Positions 8,498 to 16,623 of a stretch of DNA of 36,511 nt are shown one piece after another. This DNA comes from Gammaproteobacteria bacterium. Its GTDB lineage: Bacteria > Pseudomonadota > Gammaproteobacteria > Xanthomonadales > Xanthomonadaceae. The first letter of the stretch is position 1. Each line of letters starts with the position of its first letter. Location of the stretch: positions 1 through 36,511 of the forward strand of contig JAUIJO010000002.1 of the NCBI GenBank assembly GCA_030431185.1, given 5' to 3'. A program made the translations under genes and the position numbers. The notes beneath the pieces were generated by a model. The model saw only the letters and a list, made by a program, of their open reading frames with translations, did not search any database and was not told where the DNA came from.

Positions 8498-11400
8498 ATG
8501 CCTCATGTTCCGGTCCGGGCGCCGAGGGTGCGCCGCGTCGCCATTCCATGCCTGCTGCTGGGCCTCGTGGCCACGCTGGCCACGGTCGCGTGGGCCCAGG
8601 AGGTGCCCGCCGACGCAACGACCTCCAGTACGGCGCCCCCCGATTCCGGTTTCCTGCTGCTGGGAGAACAGCGGCCATTCCAGGCCGAGGTGATCACGGA
8701 GCTGGTCCAGGATCGCGTGGGATTCCTATGGATCGGCACGCGCGAGGGCTTGTTCCAGTACGACGGCCAGCGGTTCCGCAAGTTCCAGCACGATGCGGGC
8801 GACGCCGACTCGATCTCCAGCAACGCCATCCGCGGCATGCTCGAGGACACGCGCGGCCGGCTCTGGGTGAACACGATATCCGGTGGCCTCAACCTGCTCG
8901 ACCGCGCCGGGTGGACCTTCCGCCATTTCAACCATGGTACCCAGCCCGGTGGCCTCAGCCACGACGGCGTGTTCGCATTGGCCGAAGCCGAGGACGGCAG
9001 GCTGTGGGTGGGCACCCAGTCCGGCCTCGACCTGTTGGATCCCGCCACGGGTCTCGCGGAACCCAGGGCGCTGCGCGGCAAGGGGGGCGAGTTCATCATG
9101 ACCCTGTTGCGCGACGCCGAGGGCCGCTTGTGGGTGGGCACGCTCGGCCAGGGACTGTTCCGCGCGACGGACGCGGGCGGATTCGAGGCGGTGCCCCTGG
9201 GCGAAGCAGGGGACACCGGACCCGCCGACATTTTCGGGCTGATGCAGGATGCCGGCGGCGTACTGTGGGTCGGTGCGCGCGACGGCCTCTACCGTGTGGC
9301 GCCCGGCCAGGCGCGCATGGCCGCCGCCGACCTGCTCCCCGTCGAGACTGGCGAGGAACTCGTCAATGTCACCACGCTCGTGCCGGACACGGACGGTGCG
9401 ATCTGGATCGGGACTTTCGGTACCGGGCTTTACCGGCTCGACCCGGCCACGTCCCGGATCGAAGCGGTAGGGCTGGGCCGAGCGGGCGCGGGTGCCCAGC
9501 ACGTGGACCAGGGGGCGATGCTGGTCGACCGCCAGGGCGGGCTGCTGGTCGGTACGTTCGGCGCTGGCCTGTTGCGGCGCCCGGCGCCCGTGCTGGACAT
9601 CCAGTCCTACCGGGCGGGCCAGGGCGAGGCCATGGGCCTCCGCGGTGAAGACGTCTACGCCGTGCTGGCCGATGGCGGGGACATGCGGTTCGGCAGCTTC
9701 GGCGGTGGCGTGCAGCGGTTGGTAGGCGCGACGGGAGAGGTGCAGTGGCTGGACGCCCCGGAAGCGGACGGCCGCCGCCTGGATGGCGTCGTCGCGCTGG
9801 CGCGTTCGCGCGACGGCAGCCTCTGGGTGGGGACCTCCGCGGGCCTGTACCGGCGACGGCCGGACGGTGGAACCACCACCTTCACCGCGCCTCCGGGCTC
9901 GCCGGGCGAGGCCAACCCCGGCTACGTCTACGCAATGCTCGAGGACCACGCCGGGCGCCTCTGGGTGGGCAGCGGCGGTTCCGGCCTCTACCGCTTCCGG
10001 CCCGGCGAGGAGGACTTCCTGATCTACCGGCCGGAGCCGGGGAACCCGCGCGCCCTGTCCGACGACTTCGTTTCGGCACTGATGGAGGACCGCCGCGGCC
10101 GCCTCTGGGTGGGGACGCGTTCGGGTGGGCTGAACCTGTGCACGGTGGCCGGCGACGCGCTGGACTGTGAACAACTGCCGCCGGGGCAGGGCGCCGGTGC
10201 GCCCAGCCACCACCATGTCGCCGACCTGCTGGAAGCACCGGACGGCGCGGTGTGGATCGGCACCGGGGGCGGCGGGCTCAACCGCGTCGACCTCGACGCG
10301 GACGGTCGCATCATCGGCGCCCGGATCTGGACGCGTGCCGACGGCCTGGTCGACGACAACGTGATGGCCCTGGCCCACGCGCCCGATGGCGCCCTCTGGA
10401 TCACCACGCGCGTGGGCTTGTCGCGGCTCGACCCGGACGGCCATTTCGACAACTACACCGTCGCCGATGGCCTGCCCACCTCGGTTTTCAATGCCAAGGC
10501 GGCCGATTGGCTGGACGGACGCCTCTACCTGGGCGGCACCCGCGGCGTGGTGTCCATCGACCCCGCGCGCTGGCAACGCCCCGGCCCGCCGCCGCCCACG
10601 GTGTTCACCTCGATCGAGGGCCTGGAGCGCGCGACGCCGTTGCCGGCACCTCCCTGGCAACTCGAATCGCTTCGGGTGGCATGGCGTCAGCCGTTTTCGC
10701 TGGGCTTCTCGGTGCTGTCCTTCGACGGGGGAGAGGCCGAGTACGAGTACCGCCTCGACGATGGCGAACCGTGGACGCCACTGGGCAACCGCAACCAGTT
10801 GACGCTGCATTCGCTTTCGCCGGGTCGTTACCGGGTCGGCATCCGCGGCAGGCACGCCGGTACCGGATGGACCGCCTCGGCGCCCTTGTCGATCGACATC
10901 GTCCCGCCCTGGTGGCGCAATGCCTGGCTGCAGGCAGCGGCGATCGTGCTTGCCTTCGCCCTGGTGTTGCTGGGGGCCGTCTGGCGGGTACGCGCCCTGC
11001 AGGCCCGCAATGCCGAGCTGCAGGCGCTGGAGCGGCAGAAGGACGTGGCCCTGCAAGCGTCGCGCGACAGCCAGGAACGCCTCGAGTCGGCGTTCGCGCG
11101 CCTGCGCCGACTGACCATGCAGCTGGAGGCGGCGAAGGAAGAGGAGCGCAAGCATATCGCGCGCGAGCTTCATGACGAGTTCGGCCAGGCGCTCACCGCC
11201 GCCAAGATCAACCTCCGCCTCGCGCTTGCGAATTCCGGCGCGGAGGCTGCCGAAGCGCGCATCGACGATACGCTGCACGTCATCGAGCGGCTGATCGTGC
11301 AGGTGCGCGCGCTGTCGCTGGACCTGCGTCCGCCCCTGCTGGACGAGCTGGGCCTGGTCCCGGCGTTGGAAGGCTACCTGGACGCGGTGGCGCAGCGCAG

Positions 11401-11779
11401 CGGAATGGCCATCGAACGCGACATCGACGTCGGCCTGCCGGCCATCGACGCCGAACGGGCCATCGCGGTGTTCCGGGTGGTCCAGGAAGCCCTGACCAAC
11501 GCGCTCCGCCACGCGGAAGCGGCCCACGTCCGGGTCGTGTTGAAGCACGAAGACGGTGCCATCGGCATCGAAGTGGCCGACGACGGGCGCGGGTTCGACG
11601 CCGAGGGGGCGATGGAAGGACGCGCGCACGGCTTCGGCCTGTTCGGCATGGGGGAGCGCATCAAGGATCTCGGCGGGCGCTTCGCACTCAATTCCCGCCC
11701 GGGGCGCGGTACCGTGATCCTTGCGACCGTCCCGCTGGCGAACGCGGCCCGACCCGGCCTGGAGGCAACAAGGACATGA
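8498..11779 (+). CDS. sensor histidine kinase with periplasmic two-component-regulator propeller repeats, Y_Y_Y domain and HisKA_3/HATPase core
   Basis: Signal peptide; many repeats of the form GxLWVGTxxGLxR; Y_Y_Y-like YEYRLDDGEPWTPLGNRNQLTLHSLSPGRYRVGIRGRH; TM segment AWLQAAAIVLAFALVLLGAVW; HisKA_3 box EEERKHIARELHDEFGQALTAAKINLRLAL; ATPase DDGRGFD...HGFGLFGMGERIKDLGG. Confidence 0.93.
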   Translation: MPHVPVRAPRVRRVAIPCLLLGLVATLATVAWAQEVPADATTSSTAPPDSGFLLLGEQRPFQAEVITELVQDRVGFLWIGTREGLFQYDGQRFRKFQHDAGDADSISSNAIRGMLEDTRGRLWVNTISGGLNLLDRAGWTFRHFNHGTQPGGLSHDGVFALAEAEDGRLWVGTQSGLDLLDPATGLAEPRALRGKGGEFIMTLLRDAEGRLWVGTLGQGLFRATDAGGFEAVPLGEAGDTGPADIFGLMQDAGGVLWVGARDGLYRVAPGQARMAAADLLPVETGEELVNVTTLVPDTDGAIWIGTFGTGLYRLDPATSRIEAVGLGRAGAGAQHVDQGAMLVDRQGGLLVGTFGAGLLRRPAPVLDIQSYRAGQGEAMGLRGEDVYAVLADGGDMRFGSFGGGVQRLVGATGEVQWLDAPEADGRRLDGVVALARSRDGSLWVGTSAGLYRRRPDGGTTTFTAPPGSPGEANPGYVYAMLEDHAGRLWVGSGGSGLYRFRPGEEDFLIYRPEPGNPRALSDDFVSALMEDRRGRLWVGTRSGGLNLCTVAGDALDCEQLPPGQGAGAPSHHHVADLLEAPDGAVWIGTGGGGLNRVDLDADGRIIGARIWTRADGLVDDNVMALAHAPDGALWITTRVGLSRLDPDGHFDNYTVADGLPTSVFNAKAADWLDGRLYLGGTRGVVSIDPARWQRPGPPPPTVFTSIEGLERATPLPAPPWQLESLRVAWRQPFSLGFSVLSFDGGEAEYEYRLDDGEPWTPLGNRNQLTLHSLSPGRYRVGIRGRHAGTGWTASAPLSIDIVPPWWRNAWLQAAAIVLAFALVLLGAVWRVRALQARNAELQALERQKDVALQASRDSQERLESAFARLRRLTMQLEAAKEEERKHIARELHDEFGQALTAAKINLRLALANSGAEAAEARIDDTLHVIERLIVQVRALSLDLRPPLLDELGLVPALEGYLDAVAQRSGMAIERDIDVGLPAIDAERAIAVFRVVQEALTNALRHAEAAHVRVVLKHEDGAIGIEVADDGRGFDAEGAMEGRAHGFGLFGMGERIKDLGGRFALNSRPGRGTVILATVPLANAARPGLEATRT

Positions 11780-12435
11780 ACATGCGCATCGTGATGGCCG
11801 ACGACCACCAGCTGGTGCGGGCGGGCCTCAGGTCCCTGCTCGAATCCTTCGGCGATGTCAGCGTCCTGGCCGAGTGCGGGGACGGCCACGAAGCCCTTGC
11901 GTTGACCGATCGCCACCAGCCCGACGTACTGCTGCTCGACATCAGCTTGCCGGGCCTCAACGGCCTGGAGGTCGCCGCGCGCGTGCCCAAGGCCAGTCCC
12001 CATACACGCGTGCTGGTGCTGTCCATGCACGCGGGCGCCGAGTACGTGGCCCAGGCCCTGCGCGCGGGCGTGGCCGGTTACCTGATCAAGGATTCGGCGG
12101 TCGACGAGTTGCGCGTCGCGCTCGATTCGATCCGGGCCGGCCGCCCCTACCTGAGCCCGGCGATCTCGCAGACCGTCCTGCATGGCTTCCTGCGCACGGG
12201 CGAAGGTCCTCCCGAGGCCGCGCAACTCGAGGTGCTGACGCCGCGCCAGCGCGAGATCCTGCAACTGGTGGCCGAAGGCCATGGCACGCGCGACATCGCC
12301 ACCCGGCTGGGGCTGAGCGTCAAGACGGTGGAAAGTCACCGGAGCCAGATCATGGACCGGCTGGACATCCATGACGTGCCGGGCCTCGTGCGCTTCGCGA
12401 TCCGCGTCGGCCTGGTCTCCGTCGATTCGCGTTGA
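11776..12435 (+). CDS. NarL/LuxR-family response regulator
   Basis: MRIVMADDHQLVRAGL...PDVLLLDISLPGLNGLEV...VLSMHAG...GYLIKDSA; C-terminal LTPRQREILQLVAEGHGTRDIATRLGLSVKTVESHRSQIMDRLDIHD; ATGA overlap with the kinase gene. Confidence 0.95.
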   Translation: MNMRIVMADDHQLVRAGLRSLLESFGDVSVLAECGDGHEALALTDRHQPDVLLLDISLPGLNGLEVAARVPKASPHTRVLVLSMHAGAEYVAQALRAGVAGYLIKDSAVDELRVALDSIRAGRPYLSPAISQTVLHGFLRTGEGPPEAAQLEVLTPRQREILQLVAEGHGTRDIATRLGLSVKTVESHRSQIMDRLDIHDVPGLVRFAIRVGLVSVDSR

Positions 12436-12491
12436 TCCCCTGGCGGGGAGTGACCGCCGTCACCGAAGGAGGGTGGACTCGCGCATGTGGG

Positions 12492-12529
12492 TAGGGGAAT
12501 GCCCTAGCCGGGCCTCGGGCGTCTCCCGA
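12492..12529 (+). promoter_or_regulatory. candidate operator pair A: TAGGGGAATGCCCTA (12492-12506) and TCGGGCGTCTCCCGA (12515-12529)
   Basis: Two 15-bp 7-1-7 inverted repeats, each with one mismatch, centres 23 bp apart, upstream of the 12618 gene. The same arrangement occurs at 15875-15912. Confidence 0.6.
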
Positions 12530-12553
12530 TTCTGCATGCGCGTCGCCCGGGGA

Positions 12554-12559
12554 TAGGGT
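12554..12559 (+). promoter_or_regulatory. candidate -10 hexamer (TAGGGT) of the secreted-protein operon
   Basis: Starts 32 bp after the centre of the proximal palindrome, the same offset as TATCGT at 15937-15942. Confidence 0.35.
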
Positions 12560-12617
12560 GGAACCGTCGTTACAGGGGGCGGCATCCACCACCATCCATC
12601 TCCGGGGGAGAACCCAA

Positions 12618-13253
12618 ATGAGATCCTTGTTCGTCCTGCGTCGAGCGGCCGTCATGGCCATGTTCGCGCTGTCCCTTGGCCTGTTGGCCACCACCGCGCA
12701 GGCCACCAAGCTGCGCAAGCAAAACCTCACCGAACTCATCGCTGGCTCGGAGAGCATCGTGTCCGGGACGGTCAAGTCCGTCAGCGATGGCATCGACGCG
12801 AAAGGCGTGCCCTACACCGAGGTCACCCTCTCGATCGGGCGCTCGCCCAAGGGCGCGATCGAGGCCGGAAAGGAGTACACGTTCCGCCAGTTCGGGCTGC
12901 TCGAACCGCGCACCTTTCCCAATGGCCACCAGTTGCTGGCGCGCGCCCCGGAGGGCTTCCCCACCTGGCACGAAGGCGAGTACGTGGTCGCCTTCCTCAA
13001 CCGTCCCGCGTCGCGCACGGGCCTGCAGACCACGGTCGGCCTCGCCCAGGGCAAGCTCGTCCAGGTCAATGACCGCCTCGCGAACGACTTCGGCAACGAC
13101 GGCCTGTTCGACGGCGTGCAGGTCAGCGCCGGCCTCCTGTCGGCCGACGAGAACGCGCTGATCAATGGCAGCCCCGTGGATACCGCGGTGTTCCTCGGCC
13201 TGATCGACCGTATCGTCGAGCAGCAGTGGATCGAAAAGGGGGAGATGAAGTGA
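12618..13253 (+). CDS. secreted protein of unknown function, partner of the downstream metalloprotease
   Basis: Signal peptide AAVMAMFALSLGLLATTAQA; LTELIAGSESIVSGTVKSVSDGIDAKGVPYTEVTLSIGRSPKG..., WHEGEYVVAFL; gggggag RBS; stop codon overlaps the next start (TGATG). Confidence 0.82.
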   Translation: MRSLFVLRRAAVMAMFALSLGLLATTAQATKLRKQNLTELIAGSESIVSGTVKSVSDGIDAKGVPYTEVTLSIGRSPKGAIEAGKEYTFRQFGLLEPRTFPNGHQLLARAPEGFPTWHEGEYVVAFLNRPASRTGLQTTVGLAQGKLVQVNDRLANDFGNDGLFDGVQVSAGLLSADENALINGSPVDTAVFLGLIDRIVEQQWIEKGEMK

Positions 13254-15712
13254 TGACGACCGCACGCACGCGCAGCACGCGCCTCTTCCTCACCCTGGGC
13301 CTCATCCTTTCCGCCGGCGCGACGCAGGCCGCTGGACCGCTCTATCTGTCCTCCGATTCCGGCGAGCTGAAGCCGCTGGCCTGGGACATGAGCGACGGCC
13401 CGATCCCGGTATACACCGACGGCGGTGAGGCCTTCACCTTCGATTTCGACGGCGTCACGCCCTTTATCACCATCGAGCGCGCGAACGAGATCACCGCCTT
13501 CGCGTTCGAGCAGTGGAGCCAGGTGCCGACCTCGACGTTCGAGGCCGCGATCGCCGGCACCATCGAGTCGCAGATCGGCATCGCCGACATCACCGGCGCC
13601 AACGCCGACGCGGTCTACAGCGTCGAGAACGGCCGCGGCTTCTGGGTGCTCTACGACACCGACGGGAGCATCCTGCAGGACTACTTCGGCGTCAGCCGCG
13701 ACTCGGTCCTCGGCATCGCCTTCCCCGAGTGGTCGGACGGCAATGGCCACATCACCGAGGCGACCGCGGTCATGAACGGCTGGGGCGTGCACGTCGACGA
13801 CCCGCAGGGCAACGCCTTCGCAGGTGTGTTCAGCCACGAGTTCGGGCACGCGATCAACCTGTCCCACTCGCAGGTCAACGGCCCGATGGCCTACCAGAGC
13901 TACACGTACGCGCCCAAGTATCCAGGCGTGAAGGGCTGCGTCGCTCCATACCACCGCTACGACTACCCGGCGTCGATCGCGGAAGCCAATCCGATCGACG
14001 TGACCAGTCTGGAGACGATGTTCCCCTTCATCGATTCCCGCGCCGGCGGCGGCGTGGCGCAGTCGACCGTCGACATGCCCGACGACATCGCCGGCATCTC
14101 CAACCTGTATCCCAGCGCGACCTATGCCAGCACCACCGGCTCGATCTCGGGCGTCCTCCGGCTCAAGGATGGCATGACCGAGTACAGCGGCATCAACGTG
14201 ATCGCCCGCAACGTCGACGATCCGCTCTTCGACGCGGTGTCCGCGATGACCGGCGACCAGACCCAGGGCGAACTGGGGCCCGATGGTCGCTTCACGATCC
14301 ACAACCTGACGCCGGGCCAGCGTTACGTCGTGTACATCGAGCCGATCAGCTCGGGCGGCTATCCGACCACGCCCCAGGCGCTGGTCTCGGAGGGCGAGTA
14401 CTGGAATGTGTCCGAGGGCAGCGACCCGGCGACGGACGCGGGCTGCGACGCCACCCCGATTCTGGCCGAGGCCGGTGTCACCACGAATGCCGACATCACC
14501 TTCAACGGGTACGCCAAGGGCGTGCAGTTCACGCCGATCGTCCAGGCGCACCTGCTCGAGGTCTCCAAGAGCGGCAAGCGCGCGTCGGGCATGGTCGGTG
14601 ACGTCGGTTTCGTCTGGGACCGCACCAAGGGCTTCCAGTTGCTGCCCGAGGGCGTGGGGGCCAGCAACGGCGCGCTCGACCGCAATGGTGGGCAGATGCT
14701 CGGGAGCGCGGACGTCAATGGCAACGGCATCAACGAGCCGGTGATCGTGTCGCTGGCGTCGGGCCGTTTGCAGCCCTTGGGCGACCTTAACGGCAACACC
14801 TGCGGTGGTAGCAATTCGGGTGGCGTCAACGCCGCGACGGGCTGGTCGCTGGACGATGCGGCCCGCACCATGGTCGGTACCGGTTATGTCGACCGGAATG
14901 GCAACGGCAGCTGCAACCAGTCCTACCAGAACGAGATCGTCCCGGTGGTCTGGGATGCCAAGGGCGGCATGCGCGAGCTGCATACCTGGTTCGATTCCCT
15001 GCCGCAGTGGACGCGCGCGACCGGCATCTCCGGCAACGGCCGCGTCGTCGTCGGCAGCGCCGGCGCGCAGGACGCACTCGCCTGGATCGACGAGGGGCAG
15101 ATGATCAACCTCGGCGACATCACCGGGGCCCGCGACCTCTATGCGGTGAACTACGACGGTACCCGCGTGCCGATGTCCACTGAGCAGGGCGTGCTGCTCT
15201 GGAACGCCATGAAGGGCACGGGTGCGGAGGCCTTCACCAACATCGGCGGCCTGCGCTATTGCCGCGATGTGCCCATGGTCCAGTTGGGTCGCGACCTCTG
15301 TGCACTGTATGGCGAGGACGTCGTCAACGAGGCGCTGGGCGCGCCCATCCTGTCGATCTCCAGTACCACAGACAAGGGCGACATCGTCCTGGGTCGCGCC
15401 GGCTCGCTGTTCACGGGCTTCGTCGGCGCGATCTGGATCGAGCACGTGGGTTGGATGACCATGGTCGACTTCCTGCACAAGCAGGGCGTCGTCGAGGCCA
15501 CCGACATCCCGTATGACAACCCGATCGGCATCAGCGCATCGGGCAGCGAGATCGTGGGTGGCCTGGCCGGTGCGACGATGTCCTGGCTGATCGAGGCCGA
15601 CCAGGTCTATGTCTGCCAGGACGGCCAGTCGGTCCTGACCGGTTTCCCCAACGGACTTCAGGCCAAGGTCCAGGCGGGTGCAAGGTTCGGTCGCTGCGAG
15701 TTCCTCGACTGA
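13253..15712 (+). CDS. secreted metzincin-like zinc metalloprotease with beta-sandwich and HAF-like repeat C-terminus
   Basis: Signal peptide; HEFGHAINLSH (HExxHxxxxxH); possible Met-turn DVTSLETMFPFIDS; carboxypeptidase-regulatory-like segment SISGVLRLKDGMTEYSGINVIARN...GRFTIHNLTPGQRYVVYIEP; repeated GxSxxGxxVVGSAGAQDALAWxxG type segments. Confidence 0.83.
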   Translation: MTTARTRSTRLFLTLGLILSAGATQAAGPLYLSSDSGELKPLAWDMSDGPIPVYTDGGEAFTFDFDGVTPFITIERANEITAFAFEQWSQVPTSTFEAAIAGTIESQIGIADITGANADAVYSVENGRGFWVLYDTDGSILQDYFGVSRDSVLGIAFPEWSDGNGHITEATAVMNGWGVHVDDPQGNAFAGVFSHEFGHAINLSHSQVNGPMAYQSYTYAPKYPGVKGCVAPYHRYDYPASIAEANPIDVTSLETMFPFIDSRAGGGVAQSTVDMPDDIAGISNLYPSATYASTTGSISGVLRLKDGMTEYSGINVIARNVDDPLFDAVSAMTGDQTQGELGPDGRFTIHNLTPGQRYVVYIEPISSGGYPTTPQALVSEGEYWNVSEGSDPATDAGCDATPILAEAGVTTNADITFNGYAKGVQFTPIVQAHLLEVSKSGKRASGMVGDVGFVWDRTKGFQLLPEGVGASNGALDRNGGQMLGSADVNGNGINEPVIVSLASGRLQPLGDLNGNTCGGSNSGGVNAATGWSLDDAARTMVGTGYVDRNGNGSCNQSYQNEIVPVVWDAKGGMRELHTWFDSLPQWTRATGISGNGRVVVGSAGAQDALAWIDEGQMINLGDITGARDLYAVNYDGTRVPMSTEQGVLLWNAMKGTGAEAFTNIGGLRYCRDVPMVQLGRDLCALYGEDVVNEALGAPILSISSTTDKGDIVLGRAGSLFTGFVGAIWIEHVGWMTMVDFLHKQGVVEATDIPYDNPIGISASGSEIVGGLAGATMSWLIEADQVYVCQDGQSVLTGFPNGLQAKVQAGARFGRCEFLD

Positions 15713-15874
15713 ACCCACTGCCAGTGCGCGTGACGTTGGAGGGGCGGGTCTTCGGACCTGCCCCTCTGCCCATTCCGGATGGATGCTGTCCGCCCGGGAC
15801 CGACGCGGGCATTGGGGCAGCGGCGTGCCAGCCAGGCCTTGGGGGTGGCGGTCGACCCTGAACCCCCGGTGTCA

Positions 15875-15912
15875 TAGGGGAATCCCCTAGAGGCGTATCG
15901 GGGAATCCCTGA
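15875..15912 (+). promoter_or_regulatory. candidate operator pair B: TAGGGGAATCCCCTA (15875-15889) and TCGGGGAATCCCTGA (15898-15912)
   Basis: First is a perfect 7-1-7 palindrome, second has one mismatch; centres 23 bp apart, exactly as in pair A. Confidence 0.65.
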
Positions 15913-15936
15913 TGCCGTACGCCGGCCGCAGGCGCG

Positions 15937-15942
15937 TATCGT
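15937..15942 (+). promoter_or_regulatory. candidate -10 hexamer (TATCGT) of the putative sRNA promoter
   Basis: Begins 32 bp after the centre of the proximal palindrome, as in copy A. Confidence 0.35.
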
Positions 15943-15948
15943 GCAACA

Positions 15949-16076
15949 CACAGCGCGCGGAACGGTTCGGCGCGGCGGGTGACCCGAAGAACCCGCCGCC
16001 CCTGCATGGCACCTCTTTGGTGGAACGCGGTTTCCGGCGCGCTCGAAAGGCGGGGGTTTCCCCGCCTTTCTTGTGT
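15949..16076 (+). ncRNA. putative structured small RNA of about 128 nt ending at an intrinsic terminator
   Basis: Lies between candidate promoter B and the terminator. Long-range stem AGCGCGCGGAA (15952-15962)/TTCCGGCGCGCT (16032-16043, one bulged G); 9-bp hairpin GCGGCGGGT(15972-15980)/ACCCGCCGC(15991-15999); hairpin CACC-TCTTT-GGTG (16010-16022); no credible ORF inside. Confidence 0.55.
16045..16076 (+). terminator. intrinsic terminator
   Basis: Perfect 11-bp stem GAAAGGCGGGG (16045-16055)/CCCCGCCTTTC (16060-16070), 4-nt loop GTTT, followed by TTGTGT. Confidence 0.8.
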
Positions 16077-16108
16077 CTGCAGGCCGGACCCCGTCCCGGG
16101 GTTTCCGG

Positions 16109-16612
16109 TCAGCCGTCGTAGGCCACGTCCACGATCGTGAAGCGCGTCGGCCCGGCAGGCAGCTCGGCCACGAATCCGTCGTCGACACGCTTCTTCAGCA
16201 TGGCCCGCGCAAGCGGCGAATCGATGCTGATCCAGCCCCTTGGCGCATCGGTCTCGTCGGGCCCCACGATGCGGTAGGCCTTGCACTCGCCGGTATCCAC
16301 GCGCTCGACCTCCACCCGTGCGCCGAAGAACACCGCCCCTGGATCGGACGGCAGGCCGTCGACGACCTTCAGCGCGGGCACGCGCTTGCTGAGGTATCGC
16401 ACGCGCCGGTCGATCTCGCCGAGCTGTTTCTTGCGATAGGTGTATTCGGCATTCTCGGACCGGTCGCCTTCCGCGGCGGCGGCGGCCAGCGCCTGCACCA
16501 CTTCCGGGCGTTTGACGCGCCACAATTCGTCGAGCTCGCGCTTCAGGCGATCATGGCCGCCGCGGGTGATCAGCGGCGTGCTCTTCTCGGGTGGCGGACG
16601 CCAGCGGCCCAT
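16109..16612 (-). CDS. greB: transcription elongation factor GreB
   Basis: [65 protein letters not shown]... and [38 protein letters not shown]. Confidence 0.95.
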   Translation of the reverse strand: MGRWRPPPEKSTPLITRGGHDRLKRELDELWRVKRPEVVQALAAAAAEGDRSENAEYTYRKKQLGEIDRRVRYLSKRVPALKVVDGLPSDPGAVFFGARVEVERVDTGECKAYRIVGPDETDAPRGWISIDSPLARAMLKKRVDDGFVAELPAGPTRFTIVDVAYDG

Positions 16613-16623
16613 GGTGCGAGGCC

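Noticed and set aside
8726-11629. 967-aa minus-strand ORF
   Set aside because: Shadow ORF antisense to the sensor kinase; no domain signature.
12812-15718. 968-aa minus-strand ORF
   Set aside because: Shadow ORF antisense to the metalloprotease operon; no recognisable domain, composition dominated by R/A/G/D/H.
15912-16121. 69-aa plus-strand ORF across the putative sRNA
   Set aside because: Its ATG lies upstream of the predicted transcription start, it has no RBS, it runs through the terminator and its translation resembles no family.
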